63,272 nucleotides of DNA from Herbinix sp. (GTDB lineage: Bacteria; Bacillota; Clostridia; Lachnospirales; Lachnospiraceae): NCBI GenBank assembly GCA_029240245.1, contig JARBTJ010000001.1:1-63272 (forward strand), read 5' to 3'. Each line of letters opens with the position of its first letter. Within the stretch, counting starts at the first letter, position 1. Of the stretch, positions 1 through 7,439 are shown piece by piece. The notes under the pieces are model-generated. The model had not been told where the DNA came from. It saw only the letters and a list, made by a program, of their open reading frames with translations, and searched no databases. A program made the translations under genes and the position numbers.

Positions 1-309
1 AATGCACTGGAAAATGCCATTACCGCAGCCGCACAAGTGGAGGAGGAAAAGCTTCGTAAGGTCTATATCCATGCCATTGTCAATGGTGACAGGTTGGTTG
101 TTTCTACGGAAAATGTTTATGTGGGAAAAGTTGAAATGGAAGGCGAATTGCCGAAATCAAAGAGTAAAGAAGCCGGACACGGCTTCGGAATCAAGAGTAT
201 GGTCGCCATTGTGGAACGCCATGGCGGCTTATATTCCTTTGAAACGGAGGGAGGGGTATTCGTCCTGCGGCTTTTGCTGCCGCTGGGTAAAGAGACCTTA
301 TGTATGTAA
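1..309 (+). CDS. Sensor histidine kinase, GHKL ATPase C-terminus (partial)
   Basis: Frame 1 is open from the first base and ends at the TAA at 307-309. The fragment starts with NALENAI, the N-box of GHKL-type histidine kinases, and continues with a G-box-like stretch (GHGFGIKSM) and the closing strand GGVFVLRLLLP. This is the ATP-binding end of a kinase that would phosphorylate a partner response regulator; the N-box followed by GxGxG spacing resembles the LytS/AgrC-like GHKL_5 group. The sensor part and the partner lie outside the window to the left. An internal ATG at 37 is not the start, because the N-box lies upstream of it. Family call is firm; signal and target are unknown. Confidence 0.8.
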   Translation, partial: NALENAITAAAQVEEEKLRKVYIHAIVNGDRLVVSTENVYVGKVEMEGELPKSKSKEAGHGFGIKSMVAIVERHGGLYSFETEGGVFVLRLLLPLGKETLCM

Positions 310-442
310 CAAAATGGCTCTTATCCAGCAGTTGCCCTAATTTCTTGATTATTAATCTGTTCTTGATTCTAATAGAATGCAATGATACTATAATATGGAA
401 ATAGATGAACACAATAATGCACTTTAATACGAAGGGATAAGT

Positions 443-583
443 ATGAGCATAGTCGGATCTATATCATCAGATATTCAAAAGCTGTTGAATATTAATTTTG
501 AATATGATAACAATATATATTTAGGTTCTACCAATATAACACATATACAATCATCCCACCCAAATGATTATGCAAAATTATAA
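443..583 (+). CDS. Small 46-aa ORF resembling the start of a PBECR-type nuclease domain
   Basis: An ATG at 443 follows a good ribosome binding site (GAAGGG at 431-436) and gives 46 residues ending at TAA 581-583. The C-terminal part reads IYLGSTNITHIQSSHPNDY, which matches by memory the beginning of PBECR polyvalent-protein domains (Barnase-EndoU-ColicinE5-RelE-like fold), where a strand is followed by an HI...HP-Dy motif. If so, the conserved remainder is missing and this is a 5' remnant or a minimal protein. A weak promoter-like pair (TTGATT at 363, TACTAT at 386, spacing 17) lies upstream. It is followed directly by the structured RNA at 611. The homology call is tentative. Confidence 0.4.
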   Translation: MSIVGSISSDIQKLLNINFEYDNNIYLGSTNITHIQSSHPNDYAKL

Positions 584-610
584 AGAAACTATAAAAACCG
601 TATACTATTA

Positions 611-727
611 TGAATAGAATCTGAGGACGGAACGGGCAGGCGTCGCCCTGGTTGGAGATGTAGGATTGTCACCCTACCTATTCTATTCAAATTTTTTAAG
701 CAGATAACTTAGGTTATCTGCTTTTTT
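611..727 (+). ncRNA. Candidate structured RNA: three-way junction plus intrinsic terminator
   Basis: P1 is a perfect 10-bp stem pairing 611-620 with 680-689. Inside it are a GC hairpin (634-637 with 645-648, alternative register 637-640 with 647-650) and a second hairpin (660-664 with 673-677), giving a three-way junction with purine-rich joining segments. A strong terminator follows at 698-727. A -10-like TATACT at 601-606 would start transcription at about 612, exactly at P1. No plus-strand gene follows; the next gene is convergent. So this is either a stand-alone small RNA of about 115 nt or an orphaned riboswitch-like leader. I could not match it to a known class by eye. Confidence 0.5.
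698..727 (+). terminator. Rho-independent terminator
   Basis: A perfect 11-bp stem (698-708 with 713-723), a four-base loop TTAG, and a run of T immediately after. It ends the candidate RNA starting near 612 and protects the convergent methyltransferase gene from read-through. Confidence 0.85.
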
Positions 728-765
728 AATTTTCAACAAATACCTGTTCTGATACACGAAAATCT

Positions 766-823
766 GTGATGTTGTCTGTCGTTGAGTTTCAGTAGCATAC
801 CACATAGAAGAGACAGTATGACA
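766..823 (-). terminator. Imperfect inverted repeat after the methyltransferase gene
   Basis: TGATGTTGTCTGTC near 767 pairs imperfectly with GACAGTATGACATCA ending near 823, just beyond the minus-strand methyltransferase stop codon. It may act as its terminator, but the T-tract is poor. Confidence 0.3.
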
Positions 824-1552
824 TCATCGTGGAACATACCCCGGAAATCTATCAGATTTTAATTTTTTAAAGACAGATATAACTCTTTCATGACTGTTTC
901 CAGGAGAGTAAACTTTATGATATTCTAATACAAAATCATTCTTTTCGGCTTCTTTTTTTAGTGCGTCCATTCCACAATAAAATCCAGCACAAGAAGCTAA
1001 TTTCATATATTCCTCTTTGGAAAATTCAATATGACCTAATGTCTGTCTAATCCGAATGGTCGGATCATTTCTTGATACATTAATGAATTTTCCTCCAACT
1101 TTTAATATCCTGCTAATTTCAACAAGGATTCTGTTAACTTCTCTAGCCTCATCCAATCCATAATGTGAACATACAACGTCAATACTGTCATTTTTTATGG
1201 GGAGAAACCAGAAGTTAGCAACCATAGAATCAATTTGTTCTTCAAGCTTTAGATACTTTGCAATCCCAATAGCATTTGCTGCACATGCATAATCTATATC
1301 GATACTGATTAACTTTCCAGCACCAAGACCGGAATTAGTAACGCCACAGGTACCAAACCCTGCTCCGGTTGCCAATTCTACTATTATACCGGACTTACTC
1401 TCAGTCACAAGCTCTCCGTAATCCATTAGATGACAAGCCCATTTATTGATCATTTCCTCAGCCATCTCAATTCTTTTCTTACCAATTTTAGAAGTTGCAT
1501 ATGTTATACCATCACAAAGTGTTGATGATGGAATTAGGGAAATATTATTCAT
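824..1552 (-). CDS. Class I SAM-dependent methyltransferase
   Basis: A 242-aa protein with a Rossmann-type methyltransferase core. Motif I is VELATGAGFGT (about residues 58-68), followed by the acidic strand end SIDID (ribose binding), the motif IDVVCSHYGLDE and the post-motif region LKVGGKFINVS. It should transfer a methyl group from S-adenosylmethionine, but nothing in the sequence shows the substrate. Its start overlaps the end of the upstream Trm112-like gene by 8 bp, so the two are translationally coupled. Trm112 proteins are known activators and stabilisers of partner methyltransferases on tRNA, rRNA and release factors, so the pair probably forms a heterodimer (inference). No membrane segment is seen, so it is cytosolic. 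Confidence 0.75.
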   Translation of the reverse strand: MNNISLIPSSTLCDGITYATSKIGKKRIEMAEEMINKWACHLMDYGELVTESKSGIIVELATGAGFGTCGVTNSGLGAGKLISIDIDYACAANAIGIAKYLKLEEQIDSMVANFWFLPIKNDSIDVVCSHYGLDEAREVNRILVEISRILKVGGKFINVSRNDPTIRIRQTLGHIEFSKEEYMKLASCAGFYCGMDALKKEAEKNDFVLEYHKVYSPGNSHERVISVFKKLKSDRFPGYVPR

Positions 1553-1958
1553 TCACCTGATCTTTATCAAGTTTTGCATACCATGAGAGTCTCTGGTTTT
1601 CAGGTATTATTGAATATTCCTCATATGCTCTAACAATGCCTTCTTTTCCATATTGATGAAGAATATATTTATCTAGTTCATCTTTTAATAACCCGTAATT
1701 CCAGTTGTGTTTTTCTCCTATTTCATTAAATATTTCATTCATTCGATGCTTAAATATAATATCTAAAATATTATTATTATAATCAGCCACTTGATCATGC
1801 CGCAGTAAAATAGGAATCTCATTGATAATATTGAAGATATCTGTCGGATCATTGCCTTTTAGCTGACCACATAATAGTACATTTTCAGAAATATTCGTCA
1901 GAAGTAATGGATCTCCTGTTTCAGGTGAGATCAGATAATCCAGTAAATACTTATTCAT
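1545..1958 (-). CDS. Trm112-like small protein, partner of the adjacent methyltransferase
   Basis: A 137-aa protein whose first 55 residues follow the Trm112p/YcaR pattern: LLDYLISPETGDPLLL, then a beta hairpin, then INEIPILL. Zinc-binding members have CxxC in the first segment; here those positions are not cysteine, so the fold is probably metal-free. The remaining 80 residues are a helical extension not typical of YcaR. A clear GGAGG lies before the ATG. Overlap with the downstream methyltransferase and a perfect palindrome upstream (2010-2024) indicate a two-gene, possibly regulated, operon. Function as a methyltransferase cofactor is inferred from fold and context. Confidence 0.65.
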   Translation of the reverse strand: MNKYLLDYLISPETGDPLLLTNISENVLLCGQLKGNDPTDIFNIINEIPILLRHDQVADYNNNILDIIFKHRMNEIFNEIGEKHNWNYGLLKDELDKYILHQYGKEGIVRAYEEYSIIPENQRLSWYAKLDKDQVNE

Positions 1959-2009
1959 ATAAATCCTCCTTTTATTTCATTATTCTACCTTAACAATAAA
2001 AGGAATAAA

Positions 2010-2024
2010 TTAACAGTCTGTTAA
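2010..2024. promoter_or_regulatory. Perfect 15-bp palindrome, candidate operator
   Basis: TTAACAGTCTGTTAA is a 7-1-7 perfect palindrome lying between the minus-strand Trm112/methyltransferase operon and the plus-strand promoter at about 2019-2047. It overlaps the -35 of the plus-strand promoter and is about 50 bp from the Trm112 start, so a bound dimer could affect either direction. The regulator is unknown. Confidence 0.4.
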
Positions 2025-2053
2025 TAAAATAAAATCTATGTTATAATATATAT

Positions 2054-2172
2054 ATGTTAAAATACATAATGCTAACAGGGTCCCAACCTGCTCCACAGGC
2101 CGTGGTAACGATTCCAACTTTCCCTAGGTAACAAGAAAAGAGTTCATACTCACGTATGAACTCTTTCTTGTT
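2054..2172 (+). ncRNA. Candidate small RNA running toward the tRNA-Trp 3' end
   Basis: An extended -10 (TGTTATAAT, 2039-2047) with a -35-like TGTTAA 17 bp upstream would start a plus-strand transcript near 2054. The transcript contains hairpins CAGG...CCTG (about 2086-2100) and CCAC-AGGCC-GTGG (about 2092-2106, mutually exclusive in part), a GGG/CCC long-range pairing, and ends in the long hairpin 2130-2172, which is nearly symmetrical and could terminate in both directions. No ORF of note is inside. It could instead be just the non-coding strand of the tRNA terminator region. No known RNA family recognised. Confidence 0.3.
2130..2172 (-). terminator. Terminator of tRNA-Trp (possibly bidirectional)
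   Basis: A long stem pairing the AACAAGAAAAGAGTTCATAC side with the GTATGAACTCTTTCTTGTT side begins directly after the tRNA 3' end. On the minus strand it is followed by a T-rich stretch. Confidence 0.75.
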
Positions 2173-2173
2173 A

Positions 2174-2246
2174 CAGGGGCAGTAGGATTTGAACCCACGA
2201 CCTGCGGTTTTGGAGACCGTTATTCTACCAGCTGAACTATACCCCT
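2174..2246 (-). tRNA. tRNA-Trp (anticodon CCA)
   Basis: On the minus strand a 73-nt cloverleaf can be folded: acceptor AGGGGTA/TGCCCCT with one G-U pair, a D arm containing AGCTGGTAGA, anticodon loop CTCCAAA giving CCA, and T arm GTGGGTTCAAATCC. The discriminator base is G, as expected for bacterial tRNA-Trp. The 3' CCA is not encoded. A terminator hairpin follows immediately. Bases 2247-2404 upstream hold only AT-rich sequence with its promoter and nothing else I can assign. Confidence 0.95.
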
Positions 2247-2404
2247 ATTTATGATGCCTTTTTATATTACAATGAATTGTCTTAATTGTCAATATAATTT
2301 TAAATTTTTAGGACAAGGAATTTTTATCTAACAGACCAGAAATACCGATAAAACCACCTAATCTGACTGTATTCATATCCTATTTATCAAGTCCCAACAC
2401 AAAC

Positions 2405-2857
2405 TCATAGCTCCGCTAGCAGAAACTCTGCACAGGCCACGGATTGATTCACACTACTACTTATCGTAGTAACGGAGTTTTTCATGACCTCGGCGATTTC
2501 ACGTTGGTCGGTGACTTCCTGCTCCAAGGTATGCGCTATTTCATTCGCAGTTTTAGCAGTGTCGAGAATTCGATAGAATAAACAGCCAGCCTCCTCCAAA
2601 AGTGTCGCAATCGCTTCCACATCCGCTTTGTTCGGATGCTCAGATATCTTTCTGCAATTGTCAAGCAGTCTAAGGATCAACTTATTTCCTTCTGTGGATA
2701 AGTTCAATGCCTTATCTGAGATATTGATGGCATCAAATGTACTTTTTTCAAGAATCAATTGTGAGTTTTCCCACTGCTCCATGATGCATACAACTTCCAT
2801 CATACATTCCTGTGCAGAGGCGATTGACTTTAATCTTTCGTATATTGTTTCTTTCAT
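2405..2857 (-). CDS. Small helical protein of unknown function
   Basis: A 150-aa soluble protein with no signal peptide, predicted almost entirely helical, with long amphipathic stretches. The C-terminal third (residues about 105-150) has the Ser/Thr/Ala-rich heptads and the SSSVNQSVACAEFLLAEL end that recall the helical bundle of methyl-accepting chemotaxis proteins, but there is no receptor domain or hairpin tip motif. The ATG is preceded by a GGGGG-type ribosome binding site. It sits 64 bp downstream of radA on the same strand. I do not recognise the family; a regulatory or scaffolding role related to chemotaxis is only a guess. Confidence 0.6.
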   Translation of the reverse strand: MKETIYERLKSIASAQECMMEVVCIMEQWENSQLILEKSTFDAINISDKALNLSTEGNKLILRLLDNCRKISEHPNKADVEAIATLLEEAGCLFYRILDTAKTANEIAHTLEQEVTDQREIAEVMKNSVTTISSSVNQSVACAEFLLAEL

Positions 2858-2921
2858 ATTTTCCCCCTACGTCGTATTCTTGGAAATTTGTCTGAATAAT
2901 GACTCTCCTCTTTCCAAAATA

Positions 2922-4307
2922 CTAACGAATCAACAAACCCATTACCTCTTGAATATTCTTTACTCCAATCAATTTAATTCCTGTTGCTTTACAATGTTCT
3001 TTATTAGCCTGCGGCAGAATACATACATCAAAACCCATTTTTGCAGCTTCCGCAACTCTTTGGTCAGCCATATTGACTGCCCTGATTTCACCTGTCAATC
3101 CCACTTCCCCAAATAAAGTGGTCTTATTACTCAGTGCAACACTTTTGTAGCTTGATAAGATGGCAGTAATCACTGCCAAATCCAGTGCCGGTTCTGTAAT
3201 TCGCATCCCTCCGGCTACATTAACATAAGCATCGCAATCCGATATTTGAATCCCCAGACGTTTTTCAAGTACTGCCATTAGTAGGTTTACCCGGTTGTAA
3301 TCAGTTCCTGCTGATGTTCTTCTTGGCATATTGAAATTAGTTCGGCATACCAGCGCTTGTACCTCCACCAAGATCGGTCTTGTCCCTTCTATGGAGGCAG
3401 AAACCACCGAGCCCGGTTCTCCTTCCGGTCTGCCCTTTAACATGAATTCGGAAGGGTTTTTTACTTCTGCAAGACCATTACCCTGCATCTCAAATACCCC
3501 AATCTCGTTGGTTGAACCAAAACGATTTTTTACAGCCCTTAAAACTCGATAGGAAGCATAATTGTCACCTTCAAAATACAATACCGTATCCACCATATGC
3601 TCTAGCACTCTGGGACCTGCAACAACACCCTCCTTTGTTACATGTCCGATAATAAATATTGTAACACCTTCCCCTTTGGCAAGTCGCATCAAAGCTCCTG
3701 TTACCTCTCTGACCTGACTAACGCTTCCCGGCGCTGAAGATACTTCCTCTTTAAACATCGTCTGTATGGAATCTATAATAACAATATCCGGCATGTGCTT
3801 ATGTATCACATCTTCAATAAAATCCAGATTTGTTTCACATAGAAGCAGTAGCTCGCCGTTATAAACGCCGAGCCTTTCTGCTCTCATTTTAATCTGATTA
3901 ATCGATTCTTCACCGGAGATATATAACACCTTGTTCTTATTTTCAGAGGATGCTTGCTTAACATTCACTCGGTTTACAACCTCACGACACATCTGAAGAA
4001 GAAGCGTGGATTTACCGATACCCGGATCGCCACCGACGAGGACTAAGCTTCCCGGTACTATACCACCGCCCAAAACTCGGTCCAGTTCTTCAATTCCGGA
4101 GGAATACCTGACTTCTTCTTCTGCCTTTATGTTCGAAATAAGCTCAGGCTCATTCGAACTTTTAGTACCGGTGGATATACTGCTCTTTTTTACAACCGGT
4201 TCTTCAACAAAGGTATCCCATTGTCTGCAGCCGGGACATTGTCCCTGCCATTTTGCTGATTCAAAGCCACACTCTTTACAGAAAAAAACGGTCTTATTCT
4301 TTGCCAT
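2922..4307 (-). CDS. radA: DNA repair protein RadA
   Basis: 461 aa, full length for RadA. The N-terminal zinc finger is complete (C10, C13, C24, C27). A RecA-like ATPase follows with Walker A GGDPGIGKST (about residues 92-101), a Walker B strand ending IVIIDSIQT, and the RadA-specific KNRFG motif (near residue 260). The C-terminal part is the Lon-protease-like domain without protease activity. RadA is a DnaB-like helicase that drives branch migration during homologous recombination. The start codon lies one base after the stop of the upstream gene, so the two are co-transcribed. The radA-clpC neighbourhood is typical of Firmicutes. Confidence 0.97.
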   Translation of the reverse strand: MAKNKTVFFCKECGFESAKWQGQCPGCRQWDTFVEEPVVKKSSISTGTKSSNEPELISNIKAEEEVRYSSGIEELDRVLGGGIVPGSLVLVGGDPGIGKSTLLLQMCREVVNRVNVKQASSENKNKVLYISGEESINQIKMRAERLGVYNGELLLLCETNLDFIEDVIHKHMPDIVIIDSIQTMFKEEVSSAPGSVSQVREVTGALMRLAKGEGVTIFIIGHVTKEGVVAGPRVLEHMVDTVLYFEGDNYASYRVLRAVKNRFGSTNEIGVFEMQGNGLAEVKNPSEFMLKGRPEGEPGSVVSASIEGTRPILVEVQALVCRTNFNMPRRTSAGTDYNRVNLLMAVLEKRLGIQISDCDAYVNVAGGMRITEPALDLAVITAILSSYKSVALSNKTTLFGEVGLTGEIRAVNMADQRVAEAAKMGFDVCILPQANKEHCKATGIKLIGVKNIQEVMGLLIR

Positions 4308-4308
4308 C

Positions 4309-4722
4309 CTAAAGCTTAACCACCTTTATAAAAGCTTTTTCCTCTTCACGAAGTTCTAAAGAAAATACTAACTTTCCACCTAAATTTGTTTTCATTTTTC
4401 CAAGTTGTACATCATCCCTATGAATCTCGTATTCCTTTTCTGCTTCAAGTTCCAATGTGATTTGCGCGGTATCCTGTCCTGCTATTTGAAAGCATACCTG
4501 ATTTTCTTTGGAATCTAAGTGAAATACAGAGGTACCCGGTACTGATTCAAATACAAACATTCCATTTTTCTCAAGCTTAGTAATTTCATTAAAAGTTTTA
4601 ACCTTGTATAAATCTCCTTCATGTTCGAAGTCGGATACCTTTGATTTCACATTTAATGTGTAATCTCCAAAGCTTATTGTCCCATCACTTTCTTTGCGTA
4701 TTAACTCTACAACAACTGCCAT
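4309..4722 (-). CDS. Beta-rich protein of unknown function upstream of radA
   Basis: A 137-aa soluble protein with alternating hydrophobic/charged residues that predict beta strands, no signal peptide and no catalytic motif. Close relatives in Lachnospiraceae are, to my memory, often labelled endosialidase, but nothing here resembles a sialidase and I would not transfer that name. A GGAGGG site precedes the ATG. Its stop is separated from the radA start by one base, suggesting an operon. It lies 109 bp downstream of clpC, so it may be part of the clpC transcript. Function unknown. Confidence 0.7.
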   Translation of the reverse strand: MAVVVELIRKESDGTISFGDYTLNVKSKVSDFEHEGDLYKVKTFNEITKLEKNGMFVFESVPGTSVFHLDSKENQVCFQIAGQDTAQITLELEAEKEYEIHRDDVQLGKMKTNLGGKLVFSLELREEEKAFIKVVKL

Positions 4723-4831
4723 TGTATGACCCTCCTAATTGTAATTATAACCTAACTGCGACAGATAACATCTAAATGGAACACTTTCTTACATTATAAA
4801 CGATATATCGGGCAAATTCTACTATTTCAAA

Positions 4832-7294
4832 TTAAATTTTACTGATTTTTTCCTTAATCACTATTTCATTGTCAAGGTACTCTGCAGCAACCGAATCTCC
4901 CTCTTTAATACTGCCTGCTAAAATGGCTTCTGCCAACTTATCCTCAATATTCGTCTGTATTGCACGTCGTAATGGTCTTGCACCGTATTTTTGATCAAAG
5001 CCTACCTCCGCCAAGTGTTCCACTACTTCACTACTGATTTCAAGAGAAATATTCATCTGTGACTTACACCTCTTCGCGATGGAGGCAATCATGATGGAAA
5101 CAATACTCTTGATATTCTCCTTAGTCAATGAATGGAATACAATAATTTCATCGATACGGTTTATGAACTCCGGTTTAAAGATTCTCTTAACCTCATCCAT
5201 AACCCCTTCCTTCATACGGTTGTAATCTTCTTTTTCATCAATGATGGAAGCAAAACCTAAACGTTTCGGGGATATGATATTCTGGGCTCCAGCATTTGAG
5301 GTCATGATAATGATCGTATTTTTAAAGCTTACCCTTCTACCCTGTGCATCCGTAATATGTCCGTCATCCAACACCTGAAGCAGTATATTAAATACATCGG
5401 GATGGGCTTTTTCAATTTCATCAAACAATATGACCGAATAAGGATTTTGTCTTACCTTTTCACTTAGCTGACCACCTTCATCATAACCTACATAACCCGG
5501 AGGTGATCCAATCAGCTTACTTACACTGTGCTTTTCCATATATTCTGACATATCAACGCGGATAATAGAATTTTCACTACCAAACATAGCCTCCGCAAGG
5601 GCCTTGGAAAGTTCGGTCTTTCCAACACCGGTCGGTCCCAGGAATAAGAAAGAACCGGTCGGTCGATTCGGGTCCTTAAGCCCTACCCTTCCACGACGGA
5701 TGGCTTTAGCGACAGCACCGACTGCCTCTTCCTGGCCTACCACTCTCTGATGGAGTATTTTTTCGAGGTTCTGTAGACGCTCTGTTTCCTCCTCAGCAAG
5801 CTTTTTCACCGGAATTTTCGTCCAACTGGCGATGATTTCAGCAATTTCTGCTTCACTGACTACCAGTTGCTTCTCTTGCCTCTGCTTCTCGTCAAGAACC
5901 TTTTGCTTTTCTAATTTTTCCTGAGCTGCTTCCTGCTGTTTCTTTAATTCACCGGCTCTCTCATAAGCCTCCTGCTTAATTGCCTTTTCCTTATCATCTT
6001 CCAGACGTTTAATTTCCTGTTCTAAGTCCTTAATCTCCGGAGATGAGGTATAAGTGCTTAATCGAACCTTAGAAGCTGCTTCGTCCATTAAATCGATCGC
6101 TTTATCCGGTAGGTAGCGGTCATTGATATATCTGCTGGAAAGCTTTACTGCCGCTTCAAGTGCACTGTCTGTGATGCGTACCTGATGATGTGCTTCATAT
6201 TTATCCCGTAATCCAAATAAAATTTGAATCGCCTCTTCTTCTGATGGTTCATCCACCACTACCGGTTGGAATCTTCTCTCTAAAGCTGCATCCTTTTCAA
6301 TATATTTACGGTATTCCTCCCTTGTGGTCGCTCCGATAATTTGAAGCTCGCCGCGTGCTAAGGAAGGTTTTAGAATATTGGAAGCATCAATGGCGCCTTC
6401 GGCACCGCCGGCTCCAATGATAGTATGAATCTCGTCGATAAATAATAAAACATTACCGTCTGCAATAACCTCACTGATGACCTTTTTAATTCTTTCTTCG
6501 AATTCGCCGCGGTATTTGGAGCCTGCTACCATGCCTGATAAATCCAGAGTAACTACTCGTTTTTCCTTAATGGTATCCGGAATATTTCCCTCAACAATCT
6601 TGATTGCAAGTCCTTCAGCGATTGCTGTCTTACCAACGCCTGGTTCACCCACAAGACACGGATTATTCTTCGTTCTGCGGCTTAATATCTGAACAACCCG
6701 TTGAATTTCATTTTCACGCCCGATCACCGGGTCTAACTTACCTTCCCTTGCATATTCCGTCAAATCACGGCTGTATTGGTCCAGGGTAGGTGTAGCGGAA
6801 GGCTTTCCCTTGGTTTTACTTTTCCCTGCAGAATACTCATTTTTTGCTGCACTGAGATCAACTCCGGAAGCTGTAAGTATGTCAATATACACCTTCTGTA
6901 CGTTAACTCCCAAGGTGTTTAACAAACGGACTGCGATGCAGTCTGTTTCTTTAATTAAAGCAATCAATATATGCTCAGTTCCAACGAGCGGTGCTTTAAA
7001 TTTCGCAGCCTCTTTATAGCTTTGGTCAAGGATTCGCTTTGATCTCGGAGTAAAGCTGCCTGCATCCATCATTTCAACATTATTATTCGGAGCTATCAGC
7101 TGATTCACTAACTCCAAAACCTTTTCCACATTGACACCGTTTTCCTCAAGTACCTTGGAGGCAACCCCTTCCACTTCCATAAGTCCTATTAATAAGTGTT
7201 CTGTCCCAATATAGTTATGGGAAAGACGATATGCAACTTCTCTAGCCAGGCCAATTGCCTTTTTTGCATTTTCAGTAAATTTGTCGTACGTCAT
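4832..7294 (-). CDS. clpC: ATP-dependent Clp protease ATPase subunit ClpC
   Basis: 820 aa, usual length for ClpC. It has the double Clp N repeat (residues 1-145), AAA module 1 with Walker A GEPGVGKT (216-223), a middle domain with coiled coil and UVR-like stretch (about 415-480), and AAA module 2 with GPTGVGKT and the C-terminal D2 domain. The IGF/LGF-type loop for ClpP is represented by RLGFAS in the second module. ClpC unfolds substrates, including proteins arginine-phosphorylated by McsB, for degradation by ClpP. It is the last gene of the mcsA-mcsB-clpC operon, with a 145-bp gap from mcsB that might hold a secondary promoter. Start chosen at the ATG after GGAGG. Confidence 0.97.
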   Translation of the reverse strand: MTYDKFTENAKKAIGLAREVAYRLSHNYIGTEHLLIGLMEVEGVASKVLEENGVNVEKVLELVNQLIAPNNNVEMMDAGSFTPRSKRILDQSYKEAAKFKAPLVGTEHILIALIKETDCIAVRLLNTLGVNVQKVYIDILTASGVDLSAAKNEYSAGKSKTKGKPSATPTLDQYSRDLTEYAREGKLDPVIGRENEIQRVVQILSRRTKNNPCLVGEPGVGKTAIAEGLAIKIVEGNIPDTIKEKRVVTLDLSGMVAGSKYRGEFEERIKKVISEVIADGNVLLFIDEIHTIIGAGGAEGAIDASNILKPSLARGELQIIGATTREEYRKYIEKDAALERRFQPVVVDEPSEEEAIQILFGLRDKYEAHHQVRITDSALEAAVKLSSRYINDRYLPDKAIDLMDEAASKVRLSTYTSSPEIKDLEQEIKRLEDDKEKAIKQEAYERAGELKKQQEAAQEKLEKQKVLDEKQRQEKQLVVSEAEIAEIIASWTKIPVKKLAEEETERLQNLEKILHQRVVGQEEAVGAVAKAIRRGRVGLKDPNRPTGSFLFLGPTGVGKTELSKALAEAMFGSENSIIRVDMSEYMEKHSVSKLIGSPPGYVGYDEGGQLSEKVRQNPYSVILFDEIEKAHPDVFNILLQVLDDGHITDAQGRRVSFKNTIIIMTSNAGAQNIISPKRLGFASIIDEKEDYNRMKEGVMDEVKRIFKPEFINRIDEIIVFHSLTKENIKSIVSIMIASIAKRCKSQMNISLEISSEVVEHLAEVGFDQKYGARPLRRAIQTNIEDKLAEAILAGSIKEGDSVAAEYLDNEIVIKEKISKI

Positions 7295-7439
7295 ATTGTA
7301 TCCTCCATTCTAACTTATCATAATTTTCAAGCTCTGATTGCGGGTTTGAAAATTATGCAAAGAATATATAGCTGTTCTGTTCAGTTAGTAAAATTGGCTC
7401 TAAACCTATTTAATAATATATATTTCTACCCTACAAAAA

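Noticed and set aside
611-727. Hammerhead ribozyme, fluoride, NiCo, guanidine or purine riboswitch
   Set aside because: The conserved core bases of these classes are not found in the junction; only the general shape is similar.
4309-4722. Endosialidase annotation
   Set aside because: No sialidase Asp-box or catalytic residues; the name appears to be a carried-over label.
6477-7019. Plus-strand ORFs inside clpC and similar antisense ORFs in dnaE, pyrG, flagellin and others
   Set aside because: They lie opposite strong coding genes, lack ribosome binding sites and have no recognisable protein features.
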